DNA of 64,000 nt from Asticcacaulis excentricus CB 48 (GTDB lineage Bacteria > Pseudomonadota > Alphaproteobacteria > Caulobacterales > Caulobacteraceae). The stretch is from assembly GCF_000175215.2 (NCBI RefSeq), contig NC_014816.1, positions 2,105,001 through 2,169,000 of the forward strand, in the 5' to 3' direction. Under the pieces are notes generated by a model that was not told the origin of the DNA, did not search any database, and worked only from the letters and a program-made list of their open reading frames with translations. Positions 9,388-17,774 of this stretch are shown one piece after another. The stretch's first letter is position 1, and every line of letters starts with the position of its first letter. The translations under genes were made by a program, and so were the position numbers.

Positions 9388-10857
9388 CTACCCCACGGGC
9401 GGCAGGATCAGGGCCGTGCGCAGGCCCGGCCCCTGATCGCCATAGATGCCTGGGCCTTCGTCGATACTCAGGCGGCCCTTATGCGCCACGGCCACGGCCT
9501 CGACCATAGATAGACCTAACCCCACACCCGGCAGGGAGCGAGAATTCTCCAGACGCACAAAGCGTTGGGTGATGCGCGCGCGGTCGGCCTCGGGGACGCC
9601 CTGCCCTGTATCGGTGACGGAAAACTCGATCTCACGCCGTGAATTGTGCCGCAGCCGCAGGGTAATACCGCCGGTCTGGGTGTATTTGATGGCGTTATCG
9701 AGTAGGTTGGCCATGGCCTGGGCCAGAAAGTCGCGATTGCCATAGGCTTTCACACCGGGCTCGATCTCGGCGGTGAATTCCAGCCCTTTGTCCTCGGCCA
9801 GAATTTCAAACAGCTCCCGCATGTCGTCGGTCAGCGCCGAAGCGTCAAACAGCTTCTGGTCAGGGGCCTGCCCCGCCGCCTGAAGCCGCGAGATGGAAAA
9901 CACCGTCTGGAAGGTGCGCAGCAATTGATCGGTTTCGGCCAGCGCGCGCTCAATCACCTCCGGGGCTTGCGACGGGTCTTTCTCCACATCGTAAAGCGAC
10001 ACTTCGAGCTTAGAGCGCAGGCGCGACAAAGGCGTTCTCAGATCATGGGCAATGGCGTCGCCGGCGTATTTGAGATTGCCCATGGTCTTTTCCATGCGGT
10101 CCAGCGTCTCATTGACGCGTTCGGCCAGAGCGTCAAATTCATCCCCCGAATTGCGCAGCTTGGCCCGCGCCTTAAGGTCGCCCTCCTTGACCAGATCAAA
10201 GACCTGCATCAGCCCCTGCACCGAGCGCGACACTTCGTTATTAATGATCATGCCGGCAAACAGCCCCAGAACGATGACCAGCACGCCGCCCCCCCACAGG
10301 GCCTTAAAACCCATGTCGAAGCCCTTTTCCGACCAAGAAGTGTCCATGCCGACATAGAGGGATAGGCCCGGCTCCAGCGTCACCACCTGCCCACGATAGG
10401 CGTAGGACTTGCGCTTGCCTGCCGGATCAGTCAGGCGATAATTGATCTGAAAAGCGCGCTCATCGCCGCCGACATATCGGGCTTTTTCGCGGATATGGTC
10501 AAAGACCTGCGGTGACACTTCGGTCGTAGCGCGGCGGTTTTCGGCAAGGATCTCGCCATCTTCGCGATAGACGATCTTAACGAAAAACCACTCAGTTATG
10601 TCTTCTTGGCTCAGCGTTTCAACAACGGCCTCTTCGCCCTTTTCGCGATATACCTCCTCCAGATAGTCGACGCGCGATTTCACCTGCGCGTCGGACACGG
10701 CCTTGGTCTCGGCCGACGAGGCAATGTAAATATAGGCAAAGATCAGCACCGCCACAAAGGAATAGACGGTGATGAACATCAGGGTCAGACGGAACGGCGT
10801 CTGCCTGAACATGGTGGCTTTCAGCGAAAAGCGCGCGAGGTTGGGAAGAGCGATCAC
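9388..10857 (-). CDS. Two-component sensor histidine kinase (HAMP type)
   Basis: The 489-residue kinase has a membrane helix near 24-46, a periplasmic domain of about 140 residues, a second helix near 187-207, a HAMP linker to about 262, HisKA with the phospho-His near 271 (DAIAHDLRTPLSRL), and a HATPase domain with DNAIKYT, DTGQGV and GLGLSM. It lies 24 bases downstream of an OmpR-type regulator gene, its likely partner. The annotated start is a GTG; an ATG at 10812 is a possible alternative. The signal it senses is unknown. Confidence 0.9.
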   Translation of the reverse strand: MIALPNLARFSLKATMFRQTPFRLTLMFITVYSFVAVLIFAYIYIASSAETKAVSDAQVKSRVDYLEEVYREKGEEAVVETLSQEDITEWFFVKIVYREDGEILAENRRATTEVSPQVFDHIREKARYVGGDERAFQINYRLTDPAGKRKSYAYRGQVVTLEPGLSLYVGMDTSWSEKGFDMGFKALWGGGVLVIVLGLFAGMIINNEVSRSVQGLMQVFDLVKEGDLKARAKLRNSGDEFDALAERVNETLDRMEKTMGNLKYAGDAIAHDLRTPLSRLRSKLEVSLYDVEKDPSQAPEVIERALAETDQLLRTFQTVFSISRLQAAGQAPDQKLFDASALTDDMRELFEILAEDKGLEFTAEIEPGVKAYGNRDFLAQAMANLLDNAIKYTQTGGITLRLRHNSRREIEFSVTDTGQGVPEADRARITQRFVRLENSRSLPGVGLGLSMVEAVAVAHKGRLSIDEGPGIYGDQGPGLRTALILPPVG

Positions 10858-10881
10858 GACCTGTTTTCAGGGCTTGGGTTT

Positions 10882-11556
10882 TTAGGGCTTTAGCTGATAG
10901 CCTTCGCCGCGCACCGTATGCAGCATAGCGCGGTCAAAGCCCTTATCCAGCTTGGCGCGCAGACGCGAAATATGTACGTCGATGACATTGGTCTGCGGGT
11001 CGAAATGATAGGCCCAGACCTTTTCAAGCAGCATCGTGCGCGTGACGCTTTGGCCCACATGGCGCATCAGGAATTCCAAAAGCTGAAACTCGCGGGGTTG
11101 CAGGTCGATTTCTGAATTGCCGCGCTTCACCACGCGGCTGATCAGGTTCATTTCAAGATCGCCAACGCGCAGGGTGGTTTCCACGGCGCCCGTGTCCTTG
11201 CGCCGTAAAAGCGCCTCAAGCCGCGCCACGAGTTCAACCAGCGCATAAGGCTTGACCAGATAATCATCCGCCCCGGCCTTCAGGCCATAGACGCGGTCTT
11301 CGAGTTCGCCCAAAGCGCTGAGAAACAGCACCGGCACGTCCATCCCTTCCGAACGCGCGATTTCCAGCATCGACACGCCATCTAGGCCCGGCATCATACG
11401 ATCCAGCACGACCACGTCGAATTCGCCTTCGCGCAGCGCTTTTAGCCCCGCCTCACCGTCGTGAGTTACGACCGACTCAAAGCCCTGTTCGGACAGACCC
11501 TTTTGCATGGTCAGGGCCGCTTCGACATCGTCTTCGACTATCAATACCTTGGTCAT
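10882..11556 (-). CDS. OmpR/PhoB-family response regulator
   Basis: The 224-residue protein has a receiver domain with the acidic pair at 9-10, phospho-acceptor Asp near 52 (VVVLDRMMPG) and a Lys in YLVKPY. It is followed by a winged-helix DNA-binding domain (LQPREFQLLEFLMRH, then DVHISRLRAKLD and TVRGEGYQL). It is the first gene of a likely operon with the kinase and the S41 peptidase. Its target genes are not known, but the peptidase is a natural candidate for feedback control. Confidence 0.92.
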   Translation of the reverse strand: MTKVLIVEDDVEAALTMQKGLSEQGFESVVTHDGEAGLKALREGEFDVVVLDRMMPGLDGVSMLEIARSEGMDVPVLFLSALGELEDRVYGLKAGADDYLVKPYALVELVARLEALLRRKDTGAVETTLRVGDLEMNLISRVVKRGNSEIDLQPREFQLLEFLMRHVGQSVTRTMLLEKVWAYHFDPQTNVIDVHISRLRAKLDKGFDRAMLHTVRGEGYQLKP

Positions 11557-11757
11557 GTGCTAAATGCCCCGCGCAACCGTGTGTTTGTCATTAGTAAAGC
11601 GCGCCGCCGATCCTGTGAAGGGGCTGCGGTGTTAAAATGCTGTCATGTAACGCCGACGACGCAAGGCCCAATTTCCGACTTTATTGCAGCGCACAAAAGG
11701 GGTAAATACCTCTGGCGGCCTATGCACAAATGCGCTTAATATCAGACAAAAGCGCAG

Positions 11758-12150
11758 ATGACAGGGGATACCGAGACCATGACCAAAGCCGACTCACCGT
11801 TTGAACAAGGCCTGAAAATGATGGGCACGCAGCAACAACTGGCGGCGCGCAGTCTGGTCAATCTGATTGGCATGATTTCAGCCTCTTCCCACCGCTATGC
11901 GCAAGAAACCACGGCCTTTACGCGCGACGCTTTATCGCTGATGCAGCAAGCGGCCCAGACGCGCGATCCGGCCGAACTGCGCGAGCTTCAGAGCCAGTGG
12001 GCCAAGACCTGCGTTAAGTACGGTCAGAACCAGACCCGCGCCACTATGAGCTTTGTGGAACAATGCGGCCTTCAGGCGCTGAATGCCTCGGCACCGCAAG
12101 GCGACGACCTTCCCCCCAAAGAGTCCGGGGCAGAATCCCAACCAAAATAG
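11758..12150 (+). CDS. Phasin family protein
   Basis: The 130-residue protein is almost wholly amphipathic helix with repeated QxxxA and TRDALSLMQQAAQTRDPAELRELQ patterns typical of phasins, which coat polyhydroxyalkanoate granules. The start may be the ATG at 11758 or the one at 11779 (MTKADSPFEQG); neither has a perfect ribosome site. It lies 10 bases before 3-hydroxybutyrate dehydrogenase, which fits a role in storage-polymer use. No PHA synthase or depolymerase lies in the window. Confidence 0.8.
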   Translation: MTGDTETMTKADSPFEQGLKMMGTQQQLAARSLVNLIGMISASSHRYAQETTAFTRDALSLMQQAAQTRDPAELRELQSQWAKTCVKYGQNQTRATMSFVEQCGLQALNASAPQGDDLPPKESGAESQPK

Positions 12151-12160
12151 GAGTATCTCC

Positions 12161-12943
12161 ATGCTGACTGGCAAAACCGCCCTCGTAACCGGCTCGACGT
12201 CGGGTATCGGACTGGCCATCGCGCGAAAGTTGGCCTCAAAGGGCGCAAAGGTGATGCTGAACGGTATGGGGGATGCCGCCGAAATCGAAAAGCTGCGCGC
12301 CGAAATGGCGGCCGAATTCGGCGTCGAGGTGGCCTTTAATAGCGCAGACCTGACCAAGGTCGAAGGCATCGAGGCTCTGATCGCGGACACGACGCAAAAG
12401 CTGGGGGACCTGGACATTCTGGTCAACAATGCCGGCATTCAGCACGTCTCCCCCATCGAAGACTTCCCAGTCGACAAGTGGAACATGATCATCGCGCTGA
12501 ACCTGTCGGCGGCATTCCACACCACGCGCCTAAGTTTTAAGGGCATGAAAGATCGCGGCTGGGGCCGGATCATCAACATCGCCTCGGCGCACGCCCTCGT
12601 CGCCTCGCCATTCAAGGCGGCCTATGTGGCGGCCAAGCATGGCATTGCCGGCTTGACCAAAACGATTGCCCTCGAAGGGGCTGAACACGGCGTGACCTGC
12701 AACGCCATCTGCCCCGGGTACGTACTGACGCCGCTGGTCGAAAAGCAGATCCCGGATACCGCAAAGGCGCGCGGACTTACAGAGGAACAGGTGATCAAGG
12801 ACGTGCTGCTGGCGGCCCAGCCGTCCAAAAAGTTTGTCGAAACCGATGACATCGCCGAACTTGTCGTCTTCCTGTCTTCGGACGCCGCCAAGGCAATCAC
12901 CGGCGCGTTGCAATCCATCGACGGTGGCTGGACGGCAGCATAG
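12161..12943 (+). CDS. bdhA: 3-hydroxybutyrate dehydrogenase
   Basis: This 260-residue short-chain dehydrogenase oxidises 3-hydroxybutyrate to acetoacetate with NAD+. The start at 12161 follows a clear AGGAG; the open frame extends upstream to 12083, but that part overlaps the phasin gene and is not coding. The nucleotide motif TGSTSGIG is at residues 10-17, NNAG near 89-92, and the catalytic set is Ser near 142, Tyr 155 and Lys 159 (FKAAYVAAKHG). The stretch CNAICPGYVLTPLVEKQIPD is characteristic of the D-beta-hydroxybutyrate dehydrogenase subgroup. It is probably co-transcribed with the phasin. Confidence 0.9.
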   Translation: MLTGKTALVTGSTSGIGLAIARKLASKGAKVMLNGMGDAAEIEKLRAEMAAEFGVEVAFNSADLTKVEGIEALIADTTQKLGDLDILVNNAGIQHVSPIEDFPVDKWNMIIALNLSAAFHTTRLSFKGMKDRGWGRIINIASAHALVASPFKAAYVAAKHGIAGLTKTIALEGAEHGVTCNAICPGYVLTPLVEKQIPDTAKARGLTEEQVIKDVLLAAQPSKKFVETDDIAELVVFLSSDAAKAITGALQSIDGGWTAA

Positions 12944-13000
12944 GTAATAACGGAAAACGCTTCTGAACCGCGCCGATCTGAATAGCCAAAAATCGTAGCT

Positions 13001-13026
13001 TCCACCTCCCCTTGGCGGGAGGTGGA
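13001..13026. repeat. Intergenic palindrome (GGGAGGTGGA type)
   Basis: TCCACCTCCC and GGGAGGTGGA form a perfect 10-bp inverted repeat around a six-base loop, in the 238-base gap between bdhA and the ABC exporter. A similar hairpin containing GGGAGGTGG is at 56769-56795. No T run follows, so it looks more like an interspersed palindromic repeat than a terminator. Nothing else is recognisable in this gap. Confidence 0.5.
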
Positions 13027-13181
13027 CCTAATTCGGAGCAGATGGCGCTGGGGTAGTTTATCCGTATGTCTGCCCGTAAGCGGTTGCAATGCCGCAAGAC
13101 CTATCACCCGTGGCGCAGGCTCATGCCGGAAGTAATATCATAAAAACTCATCACCCTCAGTCATTACTACAAGCGAAGGCA

Positions 13182-15047
13182 TTACTCCGCCGGGACCTCG
13201 GACTCCAGCGCCTTGGCCAGTTGATCGCGGGCCGCATCCGCAGCCTTTTGGCGCTCCCACATGCCGAAATAGAGACCTTTGAGCTTCATCAGTTCGGCGT
13301 GGTTACCGCGTTCGGCCACCAGCCCATCCTTGAGCACCAGAATCTCATCAGCCCCCACGACGGTCGAAAGCCGGTGCGCAATGACCAGGGTCGTACGGTT
13401 CTGCGACACCTCATCCAGCGCCGCCTGAATTTCGCGCTCTGTGTGCGTGTCGAGCGCCGAAGTCGCCTCATCGAGAATCAGAATCGGTGGTGATTTCAAC
13501 AGCGTGCGCGCAATGGCCACGCGCTGCTTTTCACCGCCAGACAGCTTCAGCCCACGTTCGCCCACCTCAGTATCATAGCCCTGCGGCAGCGAGGCAATGA
13601 AGGCCGAAATCTGCGCCTGTTCGGCGGCGGCCTCGACCTCTTCGCGTGAGGCACCGTTGCGGCCATAGCCGATATTGTAGGCGATGGTGTCGTTAAACAG
13701 CACCGTGTCCTGCGGCACCATACCTATGGCGCGACGCAAGGAGGCCTGATTGATGTGGCGGATGTCCTGCCCGTCGATTTCGATGGAACCACCCTTCACG
13801 TCATAAAAGCGGAATAGCAGGCGTGAAATCGTTGATTTCCCCGCGCCGGATGGGCCAACAATGGCCACGGTCTTGCCCGCAGGCACCTCAAACGACACGC
13901 CCTTGAGGATCGGGCGGTCAGCGTCGTAAGAAAAGACCACGTCTTTGAAGGCCACAGCCCCCTGCCCCACCTTGAGATCAGGCGCGCCCGGCGTATCAAT
14001 AACCTCCTGCGGTTCATCCAGCAGCTTGAACATAGCTTCCATGTCGATCAGGCCGGTGGAAATTTCGCGGTACAGCGTACCGATGAAGTTCAGCGGAATG
14101 GCTAATTGCATCATAAATGCGTTGACCAACACGAAGTGGCCCAGCGACTTGGTACCGTTCATCACCTCATAGGCCGACATTAGCATCACAATCGTCATAC
14201 CGATGGTGAAGATCACCGCCTGCCCGATATTGAGCCAGGCCAGAGAGGTATAGGTCTTGATCGCCGCCTTCTCATAGGCCGCAGTGGCGCGGTCATACCG
14301 GCTGCGCTCAAGCTGTTCGTTGCCAAAATATTTGACGGTTTCAAAGTTGAGCAGCGAGTCCACCGCCTTCGACATCGAATCGGAATCGGCCTCGTTCATC
14401 TCCTTGCGGATAGCGATCCGCATGTTGGAGGCGACGATGGAGAACCACACATAGACGACGACCGTCGCGGCGACCACCGCCACATAGATCAGGTCGAACT
14501 GCCACCCTAGCGCTCCGGCAGTCAGGACGAATTCCACCACCGTCGGGATGCCGACCATCATGGTCAGGCGGATTATGGTTTCAATGCCCATCTTCCCGCG
14601 CTCGATGACCCGCGACAGGCCTCCGGTGCGGCGTTGCAGATGGAAACGCAGCGACAGATTGTGCAGGTGATTAAAGGCGCGGTTTGACAGGCCGCGCACC
14701 GCGTGCTGCCCCACGCCGGCAAACATGGCGTCGCGGATATTGTTGAACACCTGCGACATCATCCTCGCCACGCCGTAGGCCAGCACCATGATGACCGGCG
14801 ACACCAGCACCAGTGTCAGCAGATCGGTCTTGCCGCCTGCCGCCCCCGGCGTGAAGGCGTTGGTCGCCCATTTGTAGGCAAAGGGCGTCGCAATGGTCAG
14901 AAGCTTGCCCACCAGCATGGCCAGAAGCGCCCACAGCACCTGCACCTTAAGGTCAGCCCGGCCCTCCGGCCACAGATACGGTTTGAGGAAGGCGAGCGTA
15001 TCGGAGGCCTTGCCTTTCGGCTTGGGCATGGGGGCGGGCGCGTTCAT
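13182..15047 (-). CDS. Atm1-like ABC transporter (fused permease and ATPase)
   Basis: I place the start at the ATG at 15047 (MNAPAPMPKPKG), giving 621 residues; the frame extends to a TTG at 15113, but the extra part looks non-coding. Six membrane helices are followed by a nucleotide-binding domain with Walker A VGPSGAGKST, signature LSGGEKQR, Walker B ILILDEAT and the switch His in IAHRLSTV. The long N-terminus, TLYREISTGLIDMEAMF and the linker to ATPase match the bacterial Atm1/HMT1 group, which exports glutathione-metal or glutathione-sulfur species. Substrate is inferred from family. It stands alone with divergent neighbours. Confidence 0.85.
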   Translation of the reverse strand: MNAPAPMPKPKGKASDTLAFLKPYLWPEGRADLKVQVLWALLAMLVGKLLTIATPFAYKWATNAFTPGAAGGKTDLLTLVLVSPVIMVLAYGVARMMSQVFNNIRDAMFAGVGQHAVRGLSNRAFNHLHNLSLRFHLQRRTGGLSRVIERGKMGIETIIRLTMMVGIPTVVEFVLTAGALGWQFDLIYVAVVAATVVVYVWFSIVASNMRIAIRKEMNEADSDSMSKAVDSLLNFETVKYFGNEQLERSRYDRATAAYEKAAIKTYTSLAWLNIGQAVIFTIGMTIVMLMSAYEVMNGTKSLGHFVLVNAFMMQLAIPLNFIGTLYREISTGLIDMEAMFKLLDEPQEVIDTPGAPDLKVGQGAVAFKDVVFSYDADRPILKGVSFEVPAGKTVAIVGPSGAGKSTISRLLFRFYDVKGGSIEIDGQDIRHINQASLRRAIGMVPQDTVLFNDTIAYNIGYGRNGASREEVEAAAEQAQISAFIASLPQGYDTEVGERGLKLSGGEKQRVAIARTLLKSPPILILDEATSALDTHTEREIQAALDEVSQNRTTLVIAHRLSTVVGADEILVLKDGLVAERGNHAELMKLKGLYFGMWERQKAADAARDQLAKALESEVPAE

Positions 15048-15150
15048 CAGGCTAAGGGACTCGGTTTTCGGTGGAGCAAAGGATTGCGCATATATAGGTC
15101 CGGACCGGTACAAAATCCAACCAAGGACGGGATTTATTTTACAATCAAAA

Positions 15151-15168
15151 TTGATCGTATATGATCAA
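15151..15168. promoter_or_regulatory. Candidate operator upstream of the acetylesterase gene
   Basis: TTGATCGTATATGATCAA is an 18-base inverted repeat (TTGATC and GATCAA arms around TATA) broken only at two symmetric positions. It is flanked by two direct copies of ACAATCAA, at about 15142 and 15172. It lies 57 bases before the ATG at 15226, in the divergent region with the ABC exporter. The shape would suit a GntR- or LacI-type repressor. The binding protein is unknown. Confidence 0.4.
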
Positions 15169-15225
15169 GGACAATCAACACATTCTCTCGCCCATAACTA
15201 CGAGAGGGATAAGAGGACACCCCAA

Positions 15226-16023
15226 ATGCTACGTCGTACCCTGATCGCTGTTGCTTTGCTGTTTTCGACGCCAGCCATGGCGGCAGAAAAACCCATCGAT
15301 ACCCGCCCGGTGCGCGTCATTCTCGTCGGTGACTCGACGATGACGGACAAGTCGGGCTACGGCAAAGGCTTCTGCGCGCAGTTCAAACCCGACGTGGTCT
15401 GTGTCAACGCGGCGCGCGGTGGGCGCTCGTCCAAGAGCTATCGCGTCGAAGGCCTGTGGGACAAGATCATCGCGCAACTGAACGACGGCACGGCGTCGAA
15501 GACCTATGTGCTGATCCAATTCGGGCATAATGACGGCTCATCCAGACCGGAACGCCACACCGACCTTGAAACCGAGTTCGGCCCCAATATGCGCGGCTAT
15601 GTACTGGACGTGAAGAAAGCGGGTGCGGTTCCGGTGCTGGTCACCCCCTTGACGCAGCGTCATTTTAAGAATGGCCAGTTGCAAAATGACCTGTTGCGCT
15701 GGGCGCAGGTGACGCGCCTGATCGCGCGCACCACCGACACGACCCTCATCGACCTCTATGCCGAAGGTCAGGCAAAGGTGCAGGCAATGGGGGCGGTTGA
15801 ATCGCTCAGCCTTGCCGGTCAGCCGGTGCCGCAAAACGTGCTGGACGCTGCGCCGTCTGGCACCACCGTCCCGGCTAAATTCACCGACGCCTCCCAGGGT
15901 CAGGGTTCAGCACAGGCGTTTGACTACACCCACCTCGGCCCCAAGGGCTCAGACTATTTCGGGCAGATGGTCGTCGATCTTTGGGTTAAAGCCGACCCCA
16001 AGGTGACGGCGCTGGTGAAGTAG
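15226..16023 (+). CDS. SGNH/GDSL esterase, rhamnogalacturonan acetylesterase-like
   Basis: The frame is open from 14893, but the signal peptide starts at the ATG at 15226, after GAGAGG and AAGAGG purine runs. The 265-residue protein has a signal peptide ending in AMAA and block I GDSTMTD with nucleophile Ser near 37. It also has block II Gly in NAARGGRSS, block III GHND, and the C-terminal Asp/His in DYTHLGPKG. This arrangement matches carbohydrate esterase family 12, which removes acetyl groups from pectic rhamnogalacturonan or xylan. It is probably periplasmic. The palindrome at 15151 probably controls it. Confidence 0.85.
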   Translation: MLRRTLIAVALLFSTPAMAAEKPIDTRPVRVILVGDSTMTDKSGYGKGFCAQFKPDVVCVNAARGGRSSKSYRVEGLWDKIIAQLNDGTASKTYVLIQFGHNDGSSRPERHTDLETEFGPNMRGYVLDVKKAGAVPVLVTPLTQRHFKNGQLQNDLLRWAQVTRLIARTTDTTLIDLYAEGQAKVQAMGAVESLSLAGQPVPQNVLDAAPSGTTVPAKFTDASQGQGSAQAFDYTHLGPKGSDYFGQMVVDLWVKADPKVTALVK

Positions 16024-16060
16024 CGAAAGAGAGCGCCTCCTCTGAAATCGGGGGAGAAAT

Positions 16061-16759
16061 TTAAACCTCACACACGCCGTCATTACACGCCGGCCCGGCC
16101 TTGACCTCTGGCGGCAGATCGTCCCAAGCGCGGTTCAGCACTTGCGTGAAACCGGCCACCGGCTGGGCGCCGGACACGGCATAACGGTCATTAATGACGA
16201 AAAACGGCACTCCCTGCACGCCTCGCACCGTGATAAATTCCTGTTCCTCCTGCACCGCATCTGAATAACGGTCTGTTTTCAGGAACGCCTCAGTTTCCGC
16301 CGCATCAAGACCTATCTCAACGGCCAGCGCCACCAGAGTCGTCTCATCAAAAAGGGATTGGGTTTCGGCAAAATAGGCGCGATAGAGCCGCTCAACCGCC
16401 TCGGCCCCCAGCCCCTTGTCCTGCGCGAATTTTACCAGTCGATGGGCCTTTAGAGTATCGCCGTAAAACGTACCATTGAGCTTCATAGATAGCCCGGCAG
16501 CCGCCGCCATCTGCTCAACGCGCGCCTGATTCTGCTCGGCCTGAGCCGCGGTCAGCCCGTACTTCTGTTGCAGCATCTGCCCAACGGGCGCGATAGCCGC
16601 GTCCGGTCCCAGACGAAAGGCGTGGTGGCGCACCGTCACCTGATCCTTTCCCGCAAAGCCTTCCAGCGCCTGCTCAAAGTGACGCTTGCCGATCCAGCAG
16701 AAGGGGCAGATCAGATCGGACCAGATATCAACGGTAATCGGGCTTGGGGACACGGACAT
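16061..16759 (-). CDS. DsbA-family oxidoreductase (FrnE-like)
   Basis: The 232-residue cytoplasmic protein has a thioredoxin-like fold with the active-site CPFCW (Cys near 18 and 21), a long helical insertion and the cis-Pro loop GVQGVPFFVI. No signal peptide is present, which fits the FrnE/2-hydroxychromene-carboxylate-isomerase-like group rather than periplasmic DsbA. The C-terminus carries two more Cys (ACNDGVCEV), as FrnE proteins often do; FrnE of Deinococcus is a cytoplasmic disulfide isomerase. A GAGG ribosome site precedes the ATG. It converges with the acetylesterase gene. Confidence 0.85.
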   Translation of the reverse strand: MSVSPSPITVDIWSDLICPFCWIGKRHFEQALEGFAGKDQVTVRHHAFRLGPDAAIAPVGQMLQQKYGLTAAQAEQNQARVEQMAAAAGLSMKLNGTFYGDTLKAHRLVKFAQDKGLGAEAVERLYRAYFAETQSLFDETTLVALAVEIGLDAAETEAFLKTDRYSDAVQEEQEFITVRGVQGVPFFVINDRYAVSGAQPVAGFTQVLNRAWDDLPPEVKAGPACNDGVCEV

Positions 16760-16827
16760 AAGACCTCGCTTTCGTCATCGCATATCGGTCTTTCCGCGCC
16801 CCCGCGCAAGCAGGGACGAAAAGGTAA

Positions 16828-17772
16828 CTATTGCGCCAGCAGGAAACCCAGCGGAATTTCCACCCGTGCACGCCAATCGGCTTCGTTGTGAGTAGTCCCT
16901 TCGAACACCGAACTGCGCCAGTTGCGCCCTTCAACCCAGCCATAGCGCGGCAGAACCGCCTCCATCTTCAGGCTATAGGGCCGGTAGTTGGCATCGAGAT
17001 CGCGCGTGCCATGGTCCATATAGAGCCGCTGCCGCTTCGGGTCGAAATGCGCCGCGCGGAACCACGCCTCCCACGCTTGCGTCGTGGCCGCCGCCGCCGA
17101 ATCGCGTGCTTCCGGCGTGGTCGGTGGAGCCATCAGAGGCCAGTGGATCGACACGCAGGCCGCGCGTCCGAACACCTGCGGGTATTCGCCAAGCGCATAG
17201 AGCGAGATCAGCCCGCCCATGCTGGAGCCCATAATGCTGGTATGGGCGGCATCGGGCTGCGTGCGATAGGCACGGTCGATAAAGGGTTTCACCTCTTCGA
17301 CCAGAAACCGCAAGTAGTCGTCGGCCTTGAGCTGACCCTTAGCCGTGTCTGCCACCCTCGCCTGCATATCGGCGGGCAGATGGGCCGCCACCTTCTTCGG
17401 GAAGTAGTCGGCATAGCGCGTGGGCGAATTCCAAACCCCAACAACGATCGCCTTCTGGCGCATGCCGCTGAGGGCCTCGTCTATGCCCCACTCCTGGCCG
17501 CCATAGGCGGTAGACGTCTCAAACAGGTTTTGCCCGTCGTGCATATAGATGACCGGCAGGCGCGGCCCATTGGAGTCGTAGCCTTCGGGCACCCACACCC
17601 AAACATGACGCGCGCTGACAAAACGCGACGGGAAGGCCTCGTATTTGTCGAGCCGGCCATGCGGCACGTCTGAGGTTGCGCTGACGCTGTGCGTCGGGAC
17701 AGGATCCGCGGCTCCAGCTCCCACTGGTAGAGCGAGAATCAGGGCGGTTAAAACCATGATAGGAGCGCGCAT
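16828..17772 (-). CDS. Secreted alpha/beta-hydrolase esterase (putative esterase family)
   Basis: The 314-residue protein has a signal peptide ending near AGA/ADP, a strand-turn VIYMHDGQNLF and the nucleophile elbow GSSMGG (Ser near 184). The acid is probably in DHGTRDLD and the base His in GTTHNEADW near the end. It resembles esterase D/feruloyl-esterase-type PF00756 enzymes, which remove acyl groups from sugars or siderophores. Its ATG lies two bases after the stop of the GH97 gene, so the two are translationally coupled. A role in deacylating an oligosaccharide used by the GH97 enzyme is inference. Confidence 0.8.
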   Translation of the reverse strand: MRAPIMVLTALILALPVGAGAADPVPTHSVSATSDVPHGRLDKYEAFPSRFVSARHVWVWVPEGYDSNGPRLPVIYMHDGQNLFETSTAYGGQEWGIDEALSGMRQKAIVVGVWNSPTRYADYFPKKVAAHLPADMQARVADTAKGQLKADDYLRFLVEEVKPFIDRAYRTQPDAAHTSIMGSSMGGLISLYALGEYPQVFGRAACVSIHWPLMAPPTTPEARDSAAAATTQAWEAWFRAAHFDPKRQRLYMDHGTRDLDANYRPYSLKMEAVLPRYGWVEGRNWRSSVFEGTTHNEADWRARVEIPLGFLLAQ

Positions 17773-17774
17773 GC

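Noticed and set aside
14893..15225. N-terminal extension of the acetylesterase frame
   Set aside because: It overlaps the divergent ABC exporter gene, and the signal peptide begins at 15226.
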